NCBI GenBank assembly: GCA_019454915.1
Contig: JACFNM010000060.1
Coordinates: 1 to 15,938, forward strand
Direction: 5' to 3'
Origin: Chitinophagaceae bacterium
GTDB taxonomy: Bacteria > Bacteroidota > Bacteroidia > Chitinophagales > Chitinophagaceae
DNA: 15,938 bases
Shown here one piece after another: positions 7,340-14,664 of this stretch (positions are counted from its first letter, which is position 1; each line of letters starts with the position of its first letter). The notes under the pieces are model-generated. The model was not told the DNA's origin. It made no database searches and saw nothing but the letters and a program-made list of their open reading frames with translations. Position numbers and translations under genes: made by a program.

Positions 7340-7459
7340 CTAACGATTGCTTGCCATATGAAAAATCTTAATAAGTCTTGTTCTGTAAGTGATTGCAATA
7401 ATCCGCGATCATTTAGATGCCTCTAACACTTGCCAATTTATCACTTCGCGATTGCTTGC
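7331..7459. repeat. Imperfect direct repeats within the candidate RNA
   Basis: AGATGACCTCTAAC (7331-7344) recurs as AGATGCCTCTAAC (7415-7427), each followed by TTGCC within a few bases. GATTGCTTGC occurs exactly at 7345-7354 and 7450-7459, with a partial copy GATTGC at 7391-7396. The copies lie inside the candidate small RNA and may reflect repeated structural or binding modules. Confidence 0.5.
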
Positions 7460-7485
7460 TTTATTCTGTTTCTCACTTGCTGATG

Positions 7486-7517
7486 CAAATGTAGAATGCA
7501 AATTGTCGCTCCGCAAA
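7486..7517 (-). promoter_or_regulatory. Near-consensus minus-strand promoter
   Basis: On the minus strand TTTG (7517-7514), a 20-nt spacer and TACATTTG (7493-7486) match the Bacteroidota consensus at all defined bases, with spacing one base over 19. Transcription would start near 7479-7482 and run into the terminator at 7307-7339. No protein gene starts in between, which is the main argument for a small RNA here. Confidence 0.7.
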
Positions 7518-7546
7518 TCAAGTTGTTTGTATTTTTATCATGTCAA

Positions 7547-7576
7547 AGAGAGTCTTTTTTATAGAAAAGGCTCTCT
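7547..7576 (+). other. Stem-loop in the leader of the gene at 7604
   Basis: AGAGAGTCTTTT (7547-7558) pairs with AAAAGGCTCTCT (7565-7576) over 12 positions with one G-U pair, around the loop TTATAG. It ends 27 nt before the ATG at 7604. There is no U-tract after it on the plus strand and only a very short one on the minus strand, so it is more likely an mRNA leader structure than a terminator. Confidence 0.6.
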
Positions 7577-7603
7577 GCGACTGTGTTTCAGCAAAATTTT
7601 TAC

Positions 7604-9190
7604 ATGATGCCCAACAGTTTTACCGATGCATTATTTCAATTAGTTCAATCCTTAGAAAAGGCCGAAAAGAGGCATTTTAAGCTTTATATCCGTAGAAGCT
7701 CGGGTAAAGAAGACCTGAAAATCATACAATTATTTGATGCTTTGGAGAAAATGCATGAATACGATGAAAAGCATCTGCTGTCAAAACTGAAAGGAATTAC
7801 CAAACCTCAATTAGCCAATTTAAAAACACATTTATACAAACAACTGCTATCCAGCCTCAGGTTACTAAAAGCTACGGAAAACACAGACCTGCAACTGAGT
7901 GAGCATCTCGATCATGCCCGCCTGCTATACAATAAGGGACTGAAAATACAGAGCCTCCGTATATTAGAAAAAGCAAAAGAACTGGCGAAGGCCAATCAAA
8001 AATTCAACTTTCTGGCCCAGGTTATTTCGCTGGAAAAAAAAATTGAAACCCTGCACATTACCCGCAGCACCATTGAAAAAACAGAAATGCTTACCCATGA
8101 AGCCACTGAAATCAGCGAACACATTGACCGGGTTACCCGCTTGTCTAACCTCGCTTTGCTGCTATACCGCTGGTATATCAAATTCGGTCATGCCCGGAAT
8201 GAGGAAGATGAAAAAGACATCAAAGCATTTTTCAAAAGCAATTTTCCGCCTTCTATCAGCGACATTTCAGGTTTTTATGAAAACCTCTACCTCTGCCAGA
8301 GTTACTGCTGGTACGCCTTCATCAGGCAGGACTTTCTCATGTACTACCGCTACAGCAGGAAGTGGATAGACCAGTACGATGCGCACCCTACCATGATAGC
8401 AGTGGAAACCGGTCATTATATTAAAGGTTTGCACAACCTGCTGAACGCTCACTTCGATTTACGCAATTACCGGAAGTTTCAGGGAACGCTGCGACGGTTT
8501 GAAGCCTTTGCGGAGACCCCGGCATCCAAACAACACGATAATTTTCGCGTTCATACCTCCATCTATATAAATGTAGCAAGGGTTAACTGGCACCTGATGA
8601 CCGGCACCTTCGTCGAAGGGTTAAGCCTGATTCCGGGGATAGAAGCCAATTTGAAAGAATATGCCCTCTTTGTTGATCGCCACCGTATACTGGTGTTCAA
8701 TTATAAATTTGCCACCCTGTATTTTGGAGCGGAACAATATGAAAAGTCTATAGATTATCTGCAAAAAATAATCAACGGACCTGTAGACCTGCGGTACGAC
8801 TTACAATGTTATGCAAGGCTCATGCACCTGATGGCACACTACGAACTGGGTAATGATGAAATCATTGAGTCCCTGATAAAATCAGTATACCGCTTTATGG
8901 CTAAAATGAAAAACCTGACGGTGGTAGAAGAAGAAATGTTTCGCTTCCTGCGAAGCTCCTTCCACGTGTCGCCACGGGACCTGAAGCCGGAACTGAAAAA
9001 GTTTCTGGAAAAAATCAAGCACCTGGAAAAGAACCGTTTTGAGACCCGCGCTTTTGCTTATCTCGACGTTATATCATGGGTAGAAAGCAAAGTTTATAAC
9101 AAACCACTTAGCGCCATTATTCACGAGAAACATATAAGCAGCCACAGAAACCATACCGCAAAGGCGAAAGCCCTAACCTCCGCTTCCTGA
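7604..9190 (+). CDS. Uncharacterised large helical protein (TPR-like)
   Basis: I do not recognise this 528-residue protein. It has no signal peptide, membrane segment or catalytic motif. The whole chain reads as amphipathic helices, with helix-turn-helix stretches such as LYNKGLKIQSLRILEKAKELA and LYFGAEQYEKSIDYLQKII that resemble degenerate tetratricopeptide repeats, so a cytoplasmic scaffold or protein-binding role is plausible. The tail is basic and low in complexity. The longest frame begins at a GTG at 7583, but the ATG ATG pair at 7604/7607 gives the more natural start MMPNSFTDALFQLVQSL and lies after the leader hairpin. It is divergent from rlmD and is followed 117 bp later by cbpA on the same strand. 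That gap has no convincing promoter or terminator. Confidence 0.75.
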   Translation: MMPNSFTDALFQLVQSLEKAEKRHFKLYIRRSSGKEDLKIIQLFDALEKMHEYDEKHLLSKLKGITKPQLANLKTHLYKQLLSSLRLLKATENTDLQLSEHLDHARLLYNKGLKIQSLRILEKAKELAKANQKFNFLAQVISLEKKIETLHITRSTIEKTEMLTHEATEISEHIDRVTRLSNLALLLYRWYIKFGHARNEEDEKDIKAFFKSNFPPSISDISGFYENLYLCQSYCWYAFIRQDFLMYYRYSRKWIDQYDAHPTMIAVETGHYIKGLHNLLNAHFDLRNYRKFQGTLRRFEAFAETPASKQHDNFRVHTSIYINVARVNWHLMTGTFVEGLSLIPGIEANLKEYALFVDRHRILVFNYKFATLYFGAEQYEKSIDYLQKIINGPVDLRYDLQCYARLMHLMAHYELGNDEIIESLIKSVYRFMAKMKNLTVVEEEMFRFLRSSFHVSPRDLKPELKKFLEKIKHLEKNRFETRAFAYLDVISWVESKVYNKPLSAIIHEKHISSHRNHTAKAKALTSAS

Positions 9191-9307
9191 AACCCAAAAC
9201 GGGGGTCCTGTAAGAATGGCGTAACAGCGATAATCTTTCTTTTAGTAAATTTATCCTGATTTTTCAGTTGTTCGAAACACTAATGAATTTTAAACCGTAA
9301 TCATCTT

Positions 9308-10210
9308 ATGGAGTTCATAGATTATTACAAGATACTGGGACTGGATAAGCACGCCAGCACGGATGACATAAAGAAAGCCTACCGGAAATTGGCGCGGCAA
9401 TATCACCCGGATCTTAATCCGAATGACAAAGACGCCAATAAGAAGTTTCAACAAATCAATGAAGCGAATGAGGTGTTGAGCGACCCGGAAAAGAGAAAAA
9501 AATACGATCAGTACGGGAAAGACTGGCAACATGCGGAAGCCTTTGAAAAAGCAAAGCAATCACAACAACATACAGGTTCGGGCGGTTACGGTACCTTTGG
9601 CGGTGGCGGCGAATACGGGGAAGATTTCTCTTCGGGCGATTTTTCAGATTTCTTCACATCTATGTTCGGCGGCGGTCGTCGCAGCGGGTGGAGCGAGGTA
9701 AAGTTTAAAGGTCAGGATTTCAACGCCGAAATGCAAATCAGCCTGCGCGAGGCCTACCATACCCATCAGCGGGTGTTCACCGTTAACGAAAAAAATATCA
9801 GGATTACAGTTCCTGCGGGAATCGCCAACGGCCAGACTATAAAACTAAAAGGGCATGGTGGCCCCGGCGTCAACGGCGGGCCGGCGGGAGATCTGTATAT
9901 CACCTTCACAATAGCAGAAGACCCTGTTTTTAAACGCCTCGGCGACGACCTCTACGCCACCGTAGAACTCGATTTGTACACCGCAGTACTGGGCGGAGAA
10001 AAAACAGTTGATACCATGGATGGAAAGGTTAAACTGAAAGTGAAACCCGAAACACAAAACGGTACCAAAACCAGACTGAAGGGTAAAGGATTTCCGGTGT
10101 ACAAAAAGGAAGGCTCTTTCGGAGATTTGCTGATTACCTGGATTATCAAAATACCGGTTAATCTCACTGAAAAACAGAAAAATTTGTTCAAAGAACTGTC
10201 CCAGTCCTAA
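9308..10210 (+). CDS. cbpA: CbpA-type J-domain co-chaperone
   Basis: The 300-residue protein has an N-terminal J domain (about 4-70) with the HPD motif at 33-35, needed to stimulate DnaK ATPase. A Gly/Phe-rich linker follows (about 90-127, e.g. [15 protein letters not shown]), then DnaJ C-terminal substrate-binding domains from about 137. There is no CxxCxGxG zinc finger, which separates it from DnaJ and fits the CbpA (type II) class. Its length is close to that of E. coli CbpA. The next gene, 16 nt downstream, is a CbpM-like modulator, the same pairing as in E. coli, which strongly supports the name. It presumably acts in the cytoplasm with DnaK. No clear promoter was found in the 117 bp upstream. 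Confidence 0.93.
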   Translation: MEFIDYYKILGLDKHASTDDIKKAYRKLARQYHPDLNPNDKDANKKFQQINEANEVLSDPEKRKKYDQYGKDWQHAEAFEKAKQSQQHTGSGGYGTFGGGGEYGEDFSSGDFSDFFTSMFGGGRRSGWSEVKFKGQDFNAEMQISLREAYHTHQRVFTVNEKNIRITVPAGIANGQTIKLKGHGGPGVNGGPAGDLYITFTIAEDPVFKRLGDDLYATVELDLYTAVLGGEKTVDTMDGKVKLKVKPETQNGTKTRLKGKGFPVYKKEGSFGDLLITWIIKIPVNLTEKQKNLFKELSQS

Positions 10211-10226
10211 CCATATAAATTATAGA

Positions 10227-10535
10227 ATGATGCCGGAAACTAAAGAATTAGTCACTTTCGAAGCTTGCTGCAGCTACTATCATATTGAGCAATCCTTCGT
10301 TTATAGTCTTTATGAGTATGGACTTATTGAAATTATCTCTGATGGAGAGACCCGATACCTACGAAATACCCAGCTCCAGGATCTGGAAAAGTTCATCCGC
10401 CTTTATTATGAACTGGGGATAAATATGGAAGGCATAGACGCAATCGGGCACCTTCTACAAAAAGTACAACACATGCAGGAGGAGATTACGCAGTTAAAAA
10501 ATAAACTACGACTATGGAAAGACGAGGATTATTAA
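10227..10535 (+). CDS. cbpM: CbpM-like chaperone modulator (MerR-type fold)
   Basis: The 102-residue product has a MerR-like N-terminal half (LVTFEACCSYYHIEQSFVYSLYEYGLIE) and a C-terminal coiled coil (about 75-98). This layout is typical of CbpM, which in E. coli binds the J domain of CbpA and inhibits it and does not act as a transcription factor. Sequence similarity to E. coli CbpM is judged by eye only, but size, fold and position 16 nt after cbpA all agree. The ATG at 10227 is followed at once by a second ATG at 10230; either could be the start. Confidence 0.85.
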   Translation: MMPETKELVTFEACCSYYHIEQSFVYSLYEYGLIEIISDGETRYLRNTQLQDLEKFIRLYYELGINMEGIDAIGHLLQKVQHMQEEITQLKNKLRLWKDEDY

Positions 10536-10619
10536 CAAAGCCTTTCGGCAAAAGCGATCCGTTTAGGTTTTTTGCTTAATCCGCCGGTTTCATGAATAAC
10601 GAATGGTCAATCCCAAACA

Positions 10620-11801
10620 ATGCCGATGAAAAAGATAATACTGTCATTTGCCGCTCTTTGCTTCATTTTTCCGCTCTCCGCACAGGTGTCCATCACCAAA
10701 TCTTCTCTGATTTTTCCACTGCAGGAAAAACACGTCCATGGCAGTAGCCTCGTTGCACTCCCCAATGGCGATTTTCTTGCTGCCTGGTTTTACGGAAGTG
10801 GTGAGCGATCCGCCGATGATGTAAAAATAATGGGGGCAAGACTAAAGAAGGGAGAAAACAAATGGAGTCATCCCTTCGTGCTCGCAGATACAGAGGGACT
10901 GCCCGACTGCAACCCCGTATTGTTCCTGAATAAGAAAGGTAAACTATTCCTGGTGTGGATTGCAGTACAGGCAAATCGCTGGGAATATTCTATTTTAAAA
11001 TATAAGACCTCCGTTAACTATCTTAAGGCGGGTGCACCTGTATGGAACTGGCAGGATAACATTTTACTAAAGCCCGGCGATGAGTTTGCCAAAGAAACCG
11101 CAGTCAAATTCAAAGAATTACCTCCCTTGCATCATGGATGGGCCGAATATGCGCCGGAATATGATGATATGATAATAGACGCAGCCAAAGATCTTCGCAA
11201 GCGAAGCATCGGTTGGATGACGCGCATAAAACCCTGGATCACCAACTCAGGAAAAATATTGCTGCCCCTGTATTCCGACGGTTTCAATATGTCTATGATG
11301 GCTATCTCCGAAGACAATGGAGACAGTTGGCGGGCCAGCCTTCCTATAGTAGGCAGAGGACCCATTCAACCGGCGCTCGCCCAAAAGAAAGACGGTACGC
11401 TGGTAGCCTACATGCGCGACAGCGGCGATTCACCGAACAAAGTACATACCAGTTTTTCAAAGGATGAAGGAGAAAGCTGGTCGGCAAGCACCAAGACCGA
11501 TATCCCCAACACGGCCAGTGTGGAGCTATGTGTCCTTTCAAACGGTGATTGGGCCTTCCTGGGAAATGATATAGATGACGGGAGATATATCCTGAGCCTG
11601 TACATCTCCGATGATGAGGGCGAAAGCTGGAAGTGGAAGACAAGAATAGAAGACCATCCAAAAGGTGAAGGGAGTTATTCCTATCCCTCTCTCATTCAAA
11701 CGAAAGACGGTAAGCTGCACATGACATATTCCTTTCACAAAGGAAACAAGGAAAAATCTATAAAATACGTGGTCGTTGACCCGAAGAAAATCAAAAATTG
11801 A
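10620..11801 (+). CDS. Secreted sialidase-fold (BNR/Asp-box) protein
   Basis: A Sec signal peptide (KKIILSFAALCFIFPLSA, cleaved about after A21 of the 393-residue frame) precedes a six-bladed propeller-type domain. Three clear Asp-boxes (SxDxGxxW) are at S230-W237, S280-W287 and S330-W337. Other landmarks of the BNR_2 family are DCNPVLF (97-102), GPIQPAL (247-253) and GEGSYSYPSLIQT (349-361). The canonical FRIP motif near the N-terminus is not evident. Relatives are usually annotated as exo-alpha-sialidase, but the real substrate is uncertain. ATG at 10620 or 10626 could be used; the second gives the more usual MKK start. The aldolase gene follows after 15 bp, so the two form an operon. No sialic-acid catabolic gene such as nanA, nanK or nanE is in view. 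Confidence 0.82.
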   Translation: MPMKKIILSFAALCFIFPLSAQVSITKSSLIFPLQEKHVHGSSLVALPNGDFLAAWFYGSGERSADDVKIMGARLKKGENKWSHPFVLADTEGLPDCNPVLFLNKKGKLFLVWIAVQANRWEYSILKYKTSVNYLKAGAPVWNWQDNILLKPGDEFAKETAVKFKELPPLHHGWAEYAPEYDDMIIDAAKDLRKRSIGWMTRIKPWITNSGKILLPLYSDGFNMSMMAISEDNGDSWRASLPIVGRGPIQPALAQKKDGTLVAYMRDSGDSPNKVHTSFSKDEGESWSASTKTDIPNTASVELCVLSNGDWAFLGNDIDDGRYILSLYISDDEGESWKWKTRIEDHPKGEGSYSYPSLIQTKDGKLHMTYSFHKGNKEKSIKYVVVDPKKIKN

Positions 11802-11816
11802 TAAATTAAGTACTAT

Positions 11817-12626
11817 ATGCTTGAAAAATTAAGAAACGGCAGGAATGTCTATGGCACCTGTATTACCTCTCCCGCTCCCGGGTGGATGCAGGTATTGAAA
11901 AATGCCGGCCTCGACTTTGCTTTTATTGATACGGAACATATTGCACTCGACCGATCGGAAATGTCGAAAATGTGCTACGCCGCAAGCACATCCGGATTGA
12001 CACCCATTGTGCGGATTCCCGCTCCTGATCCTTACCTGGCCTGCCAGGCCATTGATGCCGGAGCCAAAGGAGTGATAGCGCCCTACCTCGAGACCGTTGA
12101 GCAGATTCGCGACCTCGTGGGTGCAACAAAATTCCGCCCGTTAAAGGGTCGGATCTTACAAGAAATACTGGAAGGAAAGAGCGCGCCGAACGCCGAACTG
12201 AAAGCGTATTTAGATAAGTACAACCAGGGCAACCTTTGTATAGTCAATATTGAAAGTATGCCCGCCATGGAAAAGTTAGACGAGTTGCTCAGCGTGCCGG
12301 GGGTAGATGGCGTATTCATCGGGCCGCACGACCTTTCGATTAGCCTGGGCGTACCCGAACAATACGACCATCCCGAATTTGAAAAAGCGGTAAAATTTAT
12401 TATCCAAACCACGAGGAATAAAGGCCTGTCAATTGCCATTCACCTGTCTCTGGAGCCGGAGCGACAGGTAAAATGGATTAAGGAAGGGGTGAACATCGTT
12501 GTACACAGCAGCGACAGGGCCCTGTTTAGTCAAAAATTAAATACTGATATCCAGGTAATCCGCAAGGCTACAGGAGATCAACCGGTTAACGAGAGGGCAT
12601 CAAAGGAAGATCTGCCGGTAGTATAA
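11817..12626 (+). CDS. HpcH/HpaI-type class II aldolase
   Basis: The 269-residue protein belongs to the HpaI/GarL/YfaU group of metal-dependent pyruvate-type aldolases, TIM barrels that cleave or form 2-keto-3-deoxy acids. Residues expected from E. coli HpaI are in place: the Asp-His pair D38 and H41 in FIDTEH, R66 in VRIPA, and metal ligands E146 (NIESMPA) and D172 (IGPHDLS). No signal peptide, so cytoplasmic. Its start is 15 nt after the stop of the secreted sialidase-fold gene, so the pair is probably co-transcribed. An extracellular glycosidase plus an intracellular aldolase suggests degradation of an acidic sugar, but standard sialic acid lyases (NanA) are of a different family. The substrate cannot be told. 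Confidence 0.88.
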   Translation: MLEKLRNGRNVYGTCITSPAPGWMQVLKNAGLDFAFIDTEHIALDRSEMSKMCYAASTSGLTPIVRIPAPDPYLACQAIDAGAKGVIAPYLETVEQIRDLVGATKFRPLKGRILQEILEGKSAPNAELKAYLDKYNQGNLCIVNIESMPAMEKLDELLSVPGVDGVFIGPHDLSISLGVPEQYDHPEFEKAVKFIIQTTRNKGLSIAIHLSLEPERQVKWIKEGVNIVVHSSDRALFSQKLNTDIQVIRKATGDQPVNERASKEDLPVV

Positions 12627-12681
12627 AATAAAAGCCTGTTCGCTACACTCCCCGGCGAATATGTACCGTGAAAATTAAAAG

Positions 12682-12713
12682 TCCGATGCATAACCTCGCG
12701 GTCATGCATCGGA
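12682..12713 (-). terminator. Terminator hairpin downstream of the OMP pseudogene
   Basis: TCCGATGCAT (12682-12691) pairs perfectly with ATGCATCGGA (12704-12713), and inside it ACC (12693-12695) pairs with GGT (12700-12702), with one A-C mismatch between the two stems. On the minus strand the hairpin is followed by CTTTTAATTTT, a U-rich tract, so it should end leftward transcription from the barrel gene. On the plus strand only TTAATAC follows, so termination after the aldolase gene is weaker. Confidence 0.75.
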
Positions 12714-12744
12714 TTAATACAGAAAAGAGGATCCTGATATTATG

Positions 12745-13419
12745 TTAAAACCAATAGCTCACGGACAGAGACAATACACTATTCTTAGGCGAATTGTCCC
12801 AGTCGCGCTCCAGTTTGGTCAATCCTATCCCGTAATCAAGTCCCAGGCTTATTTTTTCATTCAACCTGTATCCTGCCTGAATTTTTGCACCAAAATCTGC
12901 ACGGCTATAGCCATAGTCATCTTTTTCAAATAGATTGCCTGAATCACTATCACCGGGAGCGCTCCATTTCCAGGTTCCCATTAATCCGTAGCCGAAATAG
13001 GGACCGGCGCCTACATAAAAGTTTTTGTAATGATAAACGGCATTAATTGGAATTTCAAGATAAAACATGGAATGAGATGTTTTATTTTTTTCACCCGAAG
13101 AGCTTCCACCATCGTCATCGTCATCTATCCAGGTTTCTTTATATCCCTTTCCGCTGATCGCTAAGCCTCCCTGTAAAGAAAACTCCTCCGTGAGTGCATA
13201 ATTGGCAACAGCACCGACATGAAACAGGACGTTTGGTTTGAATTTGGAATTATACGTTTCCTTCTGGTGTCTCTTGTAGTCACTTTTCCAGGCATAAGAG
13301 GCAATATTAATGCCGCCTTTAATACCAAATTGTAGCTATTGGGGTTCCAATGACTGACTATAGATCTGACCGCCATATATTAGAAATGACGCCGCTAAAA
13401 AACTGAGTAGTTGTTTCAT
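12745..13419 (-). pseudogene. PorT-like outer-membrane beta-barrel gene with an in-frame amber stop
   Basis: From the ATG at 13419 the frame encodes a signal peptide (MKQLLSFLAASFLIYGGQIYSQ), then hits TAG at 13338-13336, codon 28. The same frame continues without further stops to 12745. The continuation is a typical small barrel protein: FGIKGGINIASYAW, alternating strands such as FYVGAGPYFGYGLMG, and a C-terminal strand VLSLSVSYWF ending in Phe. Intact length would be about 223 residues, normal for PF13568-type barrels. The context CCC CAA TAG CTA CAA suggests a single CAG to TAG change. No in-frame ATG follows until M at 13068, which lacks a signal peptide. It is therefore a recent nonsense pseudogene, a read-through gene, or a sequencing error. 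A terminator lies downstream at 12682-12713. Confidence 0.88.
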
Positions 13420-13519
13420 TTTTTTTCGTTTTAATGTTTCGGAATACTGTTTTATCGGCATATTTTGAAAAGGTGAACAATAATTCCTAAACTATCCGTA
13501 CCTCCCGATTATTCTCAAC

Positions 13520-13551
13520 ATTTTGAACCCGTTGGGTTCGGTACTCAAAAT
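13520..13551. other. Hairpin in the divergent OMP/oxidoreductase gap
   Basis: GAACCC (13525-13530) pairs with GGGTTC (13534-13539) around GTT. The flanks ATTTT (13520-13524) and AAAAT (13547-13551) can extend it, leaving GGTACTC (13540-13546) bulged. It lies about midway between the barrel gene and the oxidoreductase gene. Its role is unknown: operator, mRNA leader structure, or an intergenic repeat are all possible. No U-tract of note follows on either strand. The rest of this 217-bp gap (13420-13636) shows no convincing promoter. Confidence 0.5.
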
Positions 13552-13636
13552 TTCTCCGCCGGAAAGTGCTGTAAATCTTAATCTGTTTTTCAACGGACTT
13601 AATCCTTAATTGCTCTTTATCTTCGAGAAAAAAATA

Positions 13637-14632
13637 ATGATGACAGATGTTAACTGGGGAATGATAGGTTGTGGCAACGTAACCGAAAAAAAAGGAGGCG
13701 CTCCCGCCATTAACAAAGTGGATCATTCCCGACTTGTGGCTGTCATGTCACGAAGTGCCGACAAAGCTGCGGATTATGCCAAAAGACATCAGGTGCCTAA
13801 ATGGTATGATAATGCCGACGCCCTAATCAACGATCCGATCGTCAATGCTATTTACATAGCCACGCCACCAGACGCCCACCTCAACTATACAACGAGAGCA
13901 CTGAAAGCAGGTAAACCGGTATATATAGAAAAGCCTATGGGCAGGAACTTTCGGGAATGTGAAACTATGAATGAGGTCAGCAGGGAGACCGGTGTTCCCG
14001 TTTTTGTCGCCTATTACCGGCGTACCTTACCCCATTTCTTAAAATTAAGAGAGTTGATAAACCAGGGGGCAATTGGGGATATCCGTTGTATCAGCATCAC
14101 TTTACTCCACCCTCCTTATCCGGAGGAGAAGGGTAATCATGCCGAACCGCGATGGCGCGTATTCCCCGAAATCTCCGGCGGCGGACATTTCCACGACCTG
14201 GCCTCCCATCAGTTTGATTTTCTGGATTATGTTTTTGGACCCATTCTAAGAGCCACAGGAGTGTCGAAAAACCAGGCCGGTTTATATCCGGCAGACGATG
14301 TGGTGGCGGCCGTGTTTGAATTTGAATCCGGTGTTGCAGGCAGCGGTACCTGGTGCTTCACGATAGACCCGGGTCAACAAAAAGATGAAACACAAATTAT
14401 CGGATCAAAAGGCAGCATCCGTTTCTCCTTTTTCGGTAGCAATATAATAACCGTTGAAACACCGCAGGGATCGGTGAATTATGATATTCCGTTACCACCC
14501 CATGTACATCAGCCCTTATTAGAGACCATCGTACAGGAGCTGAGGGGCGAAGGCAGGTGTCCCAGCACAGGAATTTCAGGGGCGAGAGCTAACCTGGTTT
14601 TAGACTGGATAACTTCTCAGCGCCCTTCATAA
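13637..14632 (+). CDS. Gfo/Idh/MocA family NAD(P)-dependent oxidoreductase
   Basis: The 331-residue protein has the N-terminal Rossmann fold GMIGCGNVTE (8-17), the family EKP motif at 98-100 (VYIEKPMGRNF), and the C-terminal substrate-domain signature GGGHFHDLASHQFDF (181-195) with the usual Asp187 and His191. Such enzymes oxidise or reduce sugar or cyclitol hydroxyls; the substrate is unknown. No signal peptide is present, so it is cytoplasmic, unlike Tat-exported glycoside-processing relatives. The open frame extends to a TTG at 13610, but the ATG ATG pair at 13637/13640 gives the natural start MMTDVNWGMIGCG. It is convergent with asnS, whose stop is 32 bp away, and may belong functionally with the nearby aldolase and secreted glycosidase. 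Confidence 0.9.
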   Translation: MMTDVNWGMIGCGNVTEKKGGAPAINKVDHSRLVAVMSRSADKAADYAKRHQVPKWYDNADALINDPIVNAIYIATPPDAHLNYTTRALKAGKPVYIEKPMGRNFRECETMNEVSRETGVPVFVAYYRRTLPHFLKLRELINQGAIGDIRCISITLLHPPYPEEKGNHAEPRWRVFPEISGGGHFHDLASHQFDFLDYVFGPILRATGVSKNQAGLYPADDVVAAVFEFESGVAGSGTWCFTIDPGQQKDETQIIGSKGSIRFSFFGSNIITVETPQGSVNYDIPLPPHVHQPLLETIVQELRGEGRCPSTGISGARANLVLDWITSQRPS

Positions 14633-14664
14633 AACCAGGTCTGACCTTCTATGAAATAAATGTC

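Larger units (their letters stand above)
7307..7480 (-). ncRNA. Candidate small RNA or attenuated rlmD leader
   Basis: A near-consensus promoter (7486-7517) and an intrinsic terminator (7307-7339) on the same strand define a transcript of about 170 nt with no plausible ORF. It can fold. AAGUGA near the 5' end pairs with UCACUU. Inside that, GCAA pairs with UUGC, AAUC with GAUU and GCGA with UCGC, making a nearly continuous helix with one small internal loop and one bulged G. UUAGA-GGCA-UCUAA forms a tetraloop hairpin, and the terminator stem forms the 3' end. It could be a free-standing small RNA (6S-like or trans-acting) or a leader that attenuates rlmD 140 nt downstream. I do not recognise a known family. 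The ends are estimated from the promoter and terminator. Confidence 0.55.
7168..7603. other. 436-bp divergent intergenic region, RNA-rich, no protein gene
   Basis: No ORF here looks like a protein. Reading left to right it holds promoter candidates for rlmD (7174-7204, 7244-7251), an A/T-rich block (7257-7275), a plus-strand -7 candidate (7289-7296), a minus-strand intrinsic terminator (7307-7339), a stretch with imperfect direct repeats (7331-7459), a strong minus-strand promoter (7486-7517) and a long stem-loop (7547-7576) just before the start of the gene at 7604. Confidence 0.8.

Noticed and set aside
7389..7603. Short plus-strand ORF across the candidate RNA region
   Set aside because: The translation is Cys/Ser/Leu-rich with no motif, and it overlaps the hairpin just before the real start at 7604. 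Direct repeats and RNA structure explain the region better.
10541..10592. Terminator between cbpM and the sialidase-fold gene
   Set aside because: GCAAAA/TTTTGC and CGGC/GCCG can pair only with large unpaired interiors, and no U-tract follows the outer stem; the signal is too weak to annotate.
12745..13068. Independent 107-residue gene starting at the internal Met
   Set aside because: It lacks a signal peptide, and the frame upstream to 13419 is clearly the same protein interrupted by one TAG; it is the C-terminal half of the pseudogene.
13161..13376. 71-codon minus-strand ORF with its own ATG
   Set aside because: It is in a different frame from the barrel protein, whose frame is clearly coding across the same bases. 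Its composition is Ser/Arg-rich and unlike a real gene.
13525..13551. tRNA T-arm or attachment-site remnant (GGGTTCGG resemblance)
   Set aside because: Only the T-arm-like part is present; no acceptor, D or anticodon arms fit, and no integrase or mobile gene is near.
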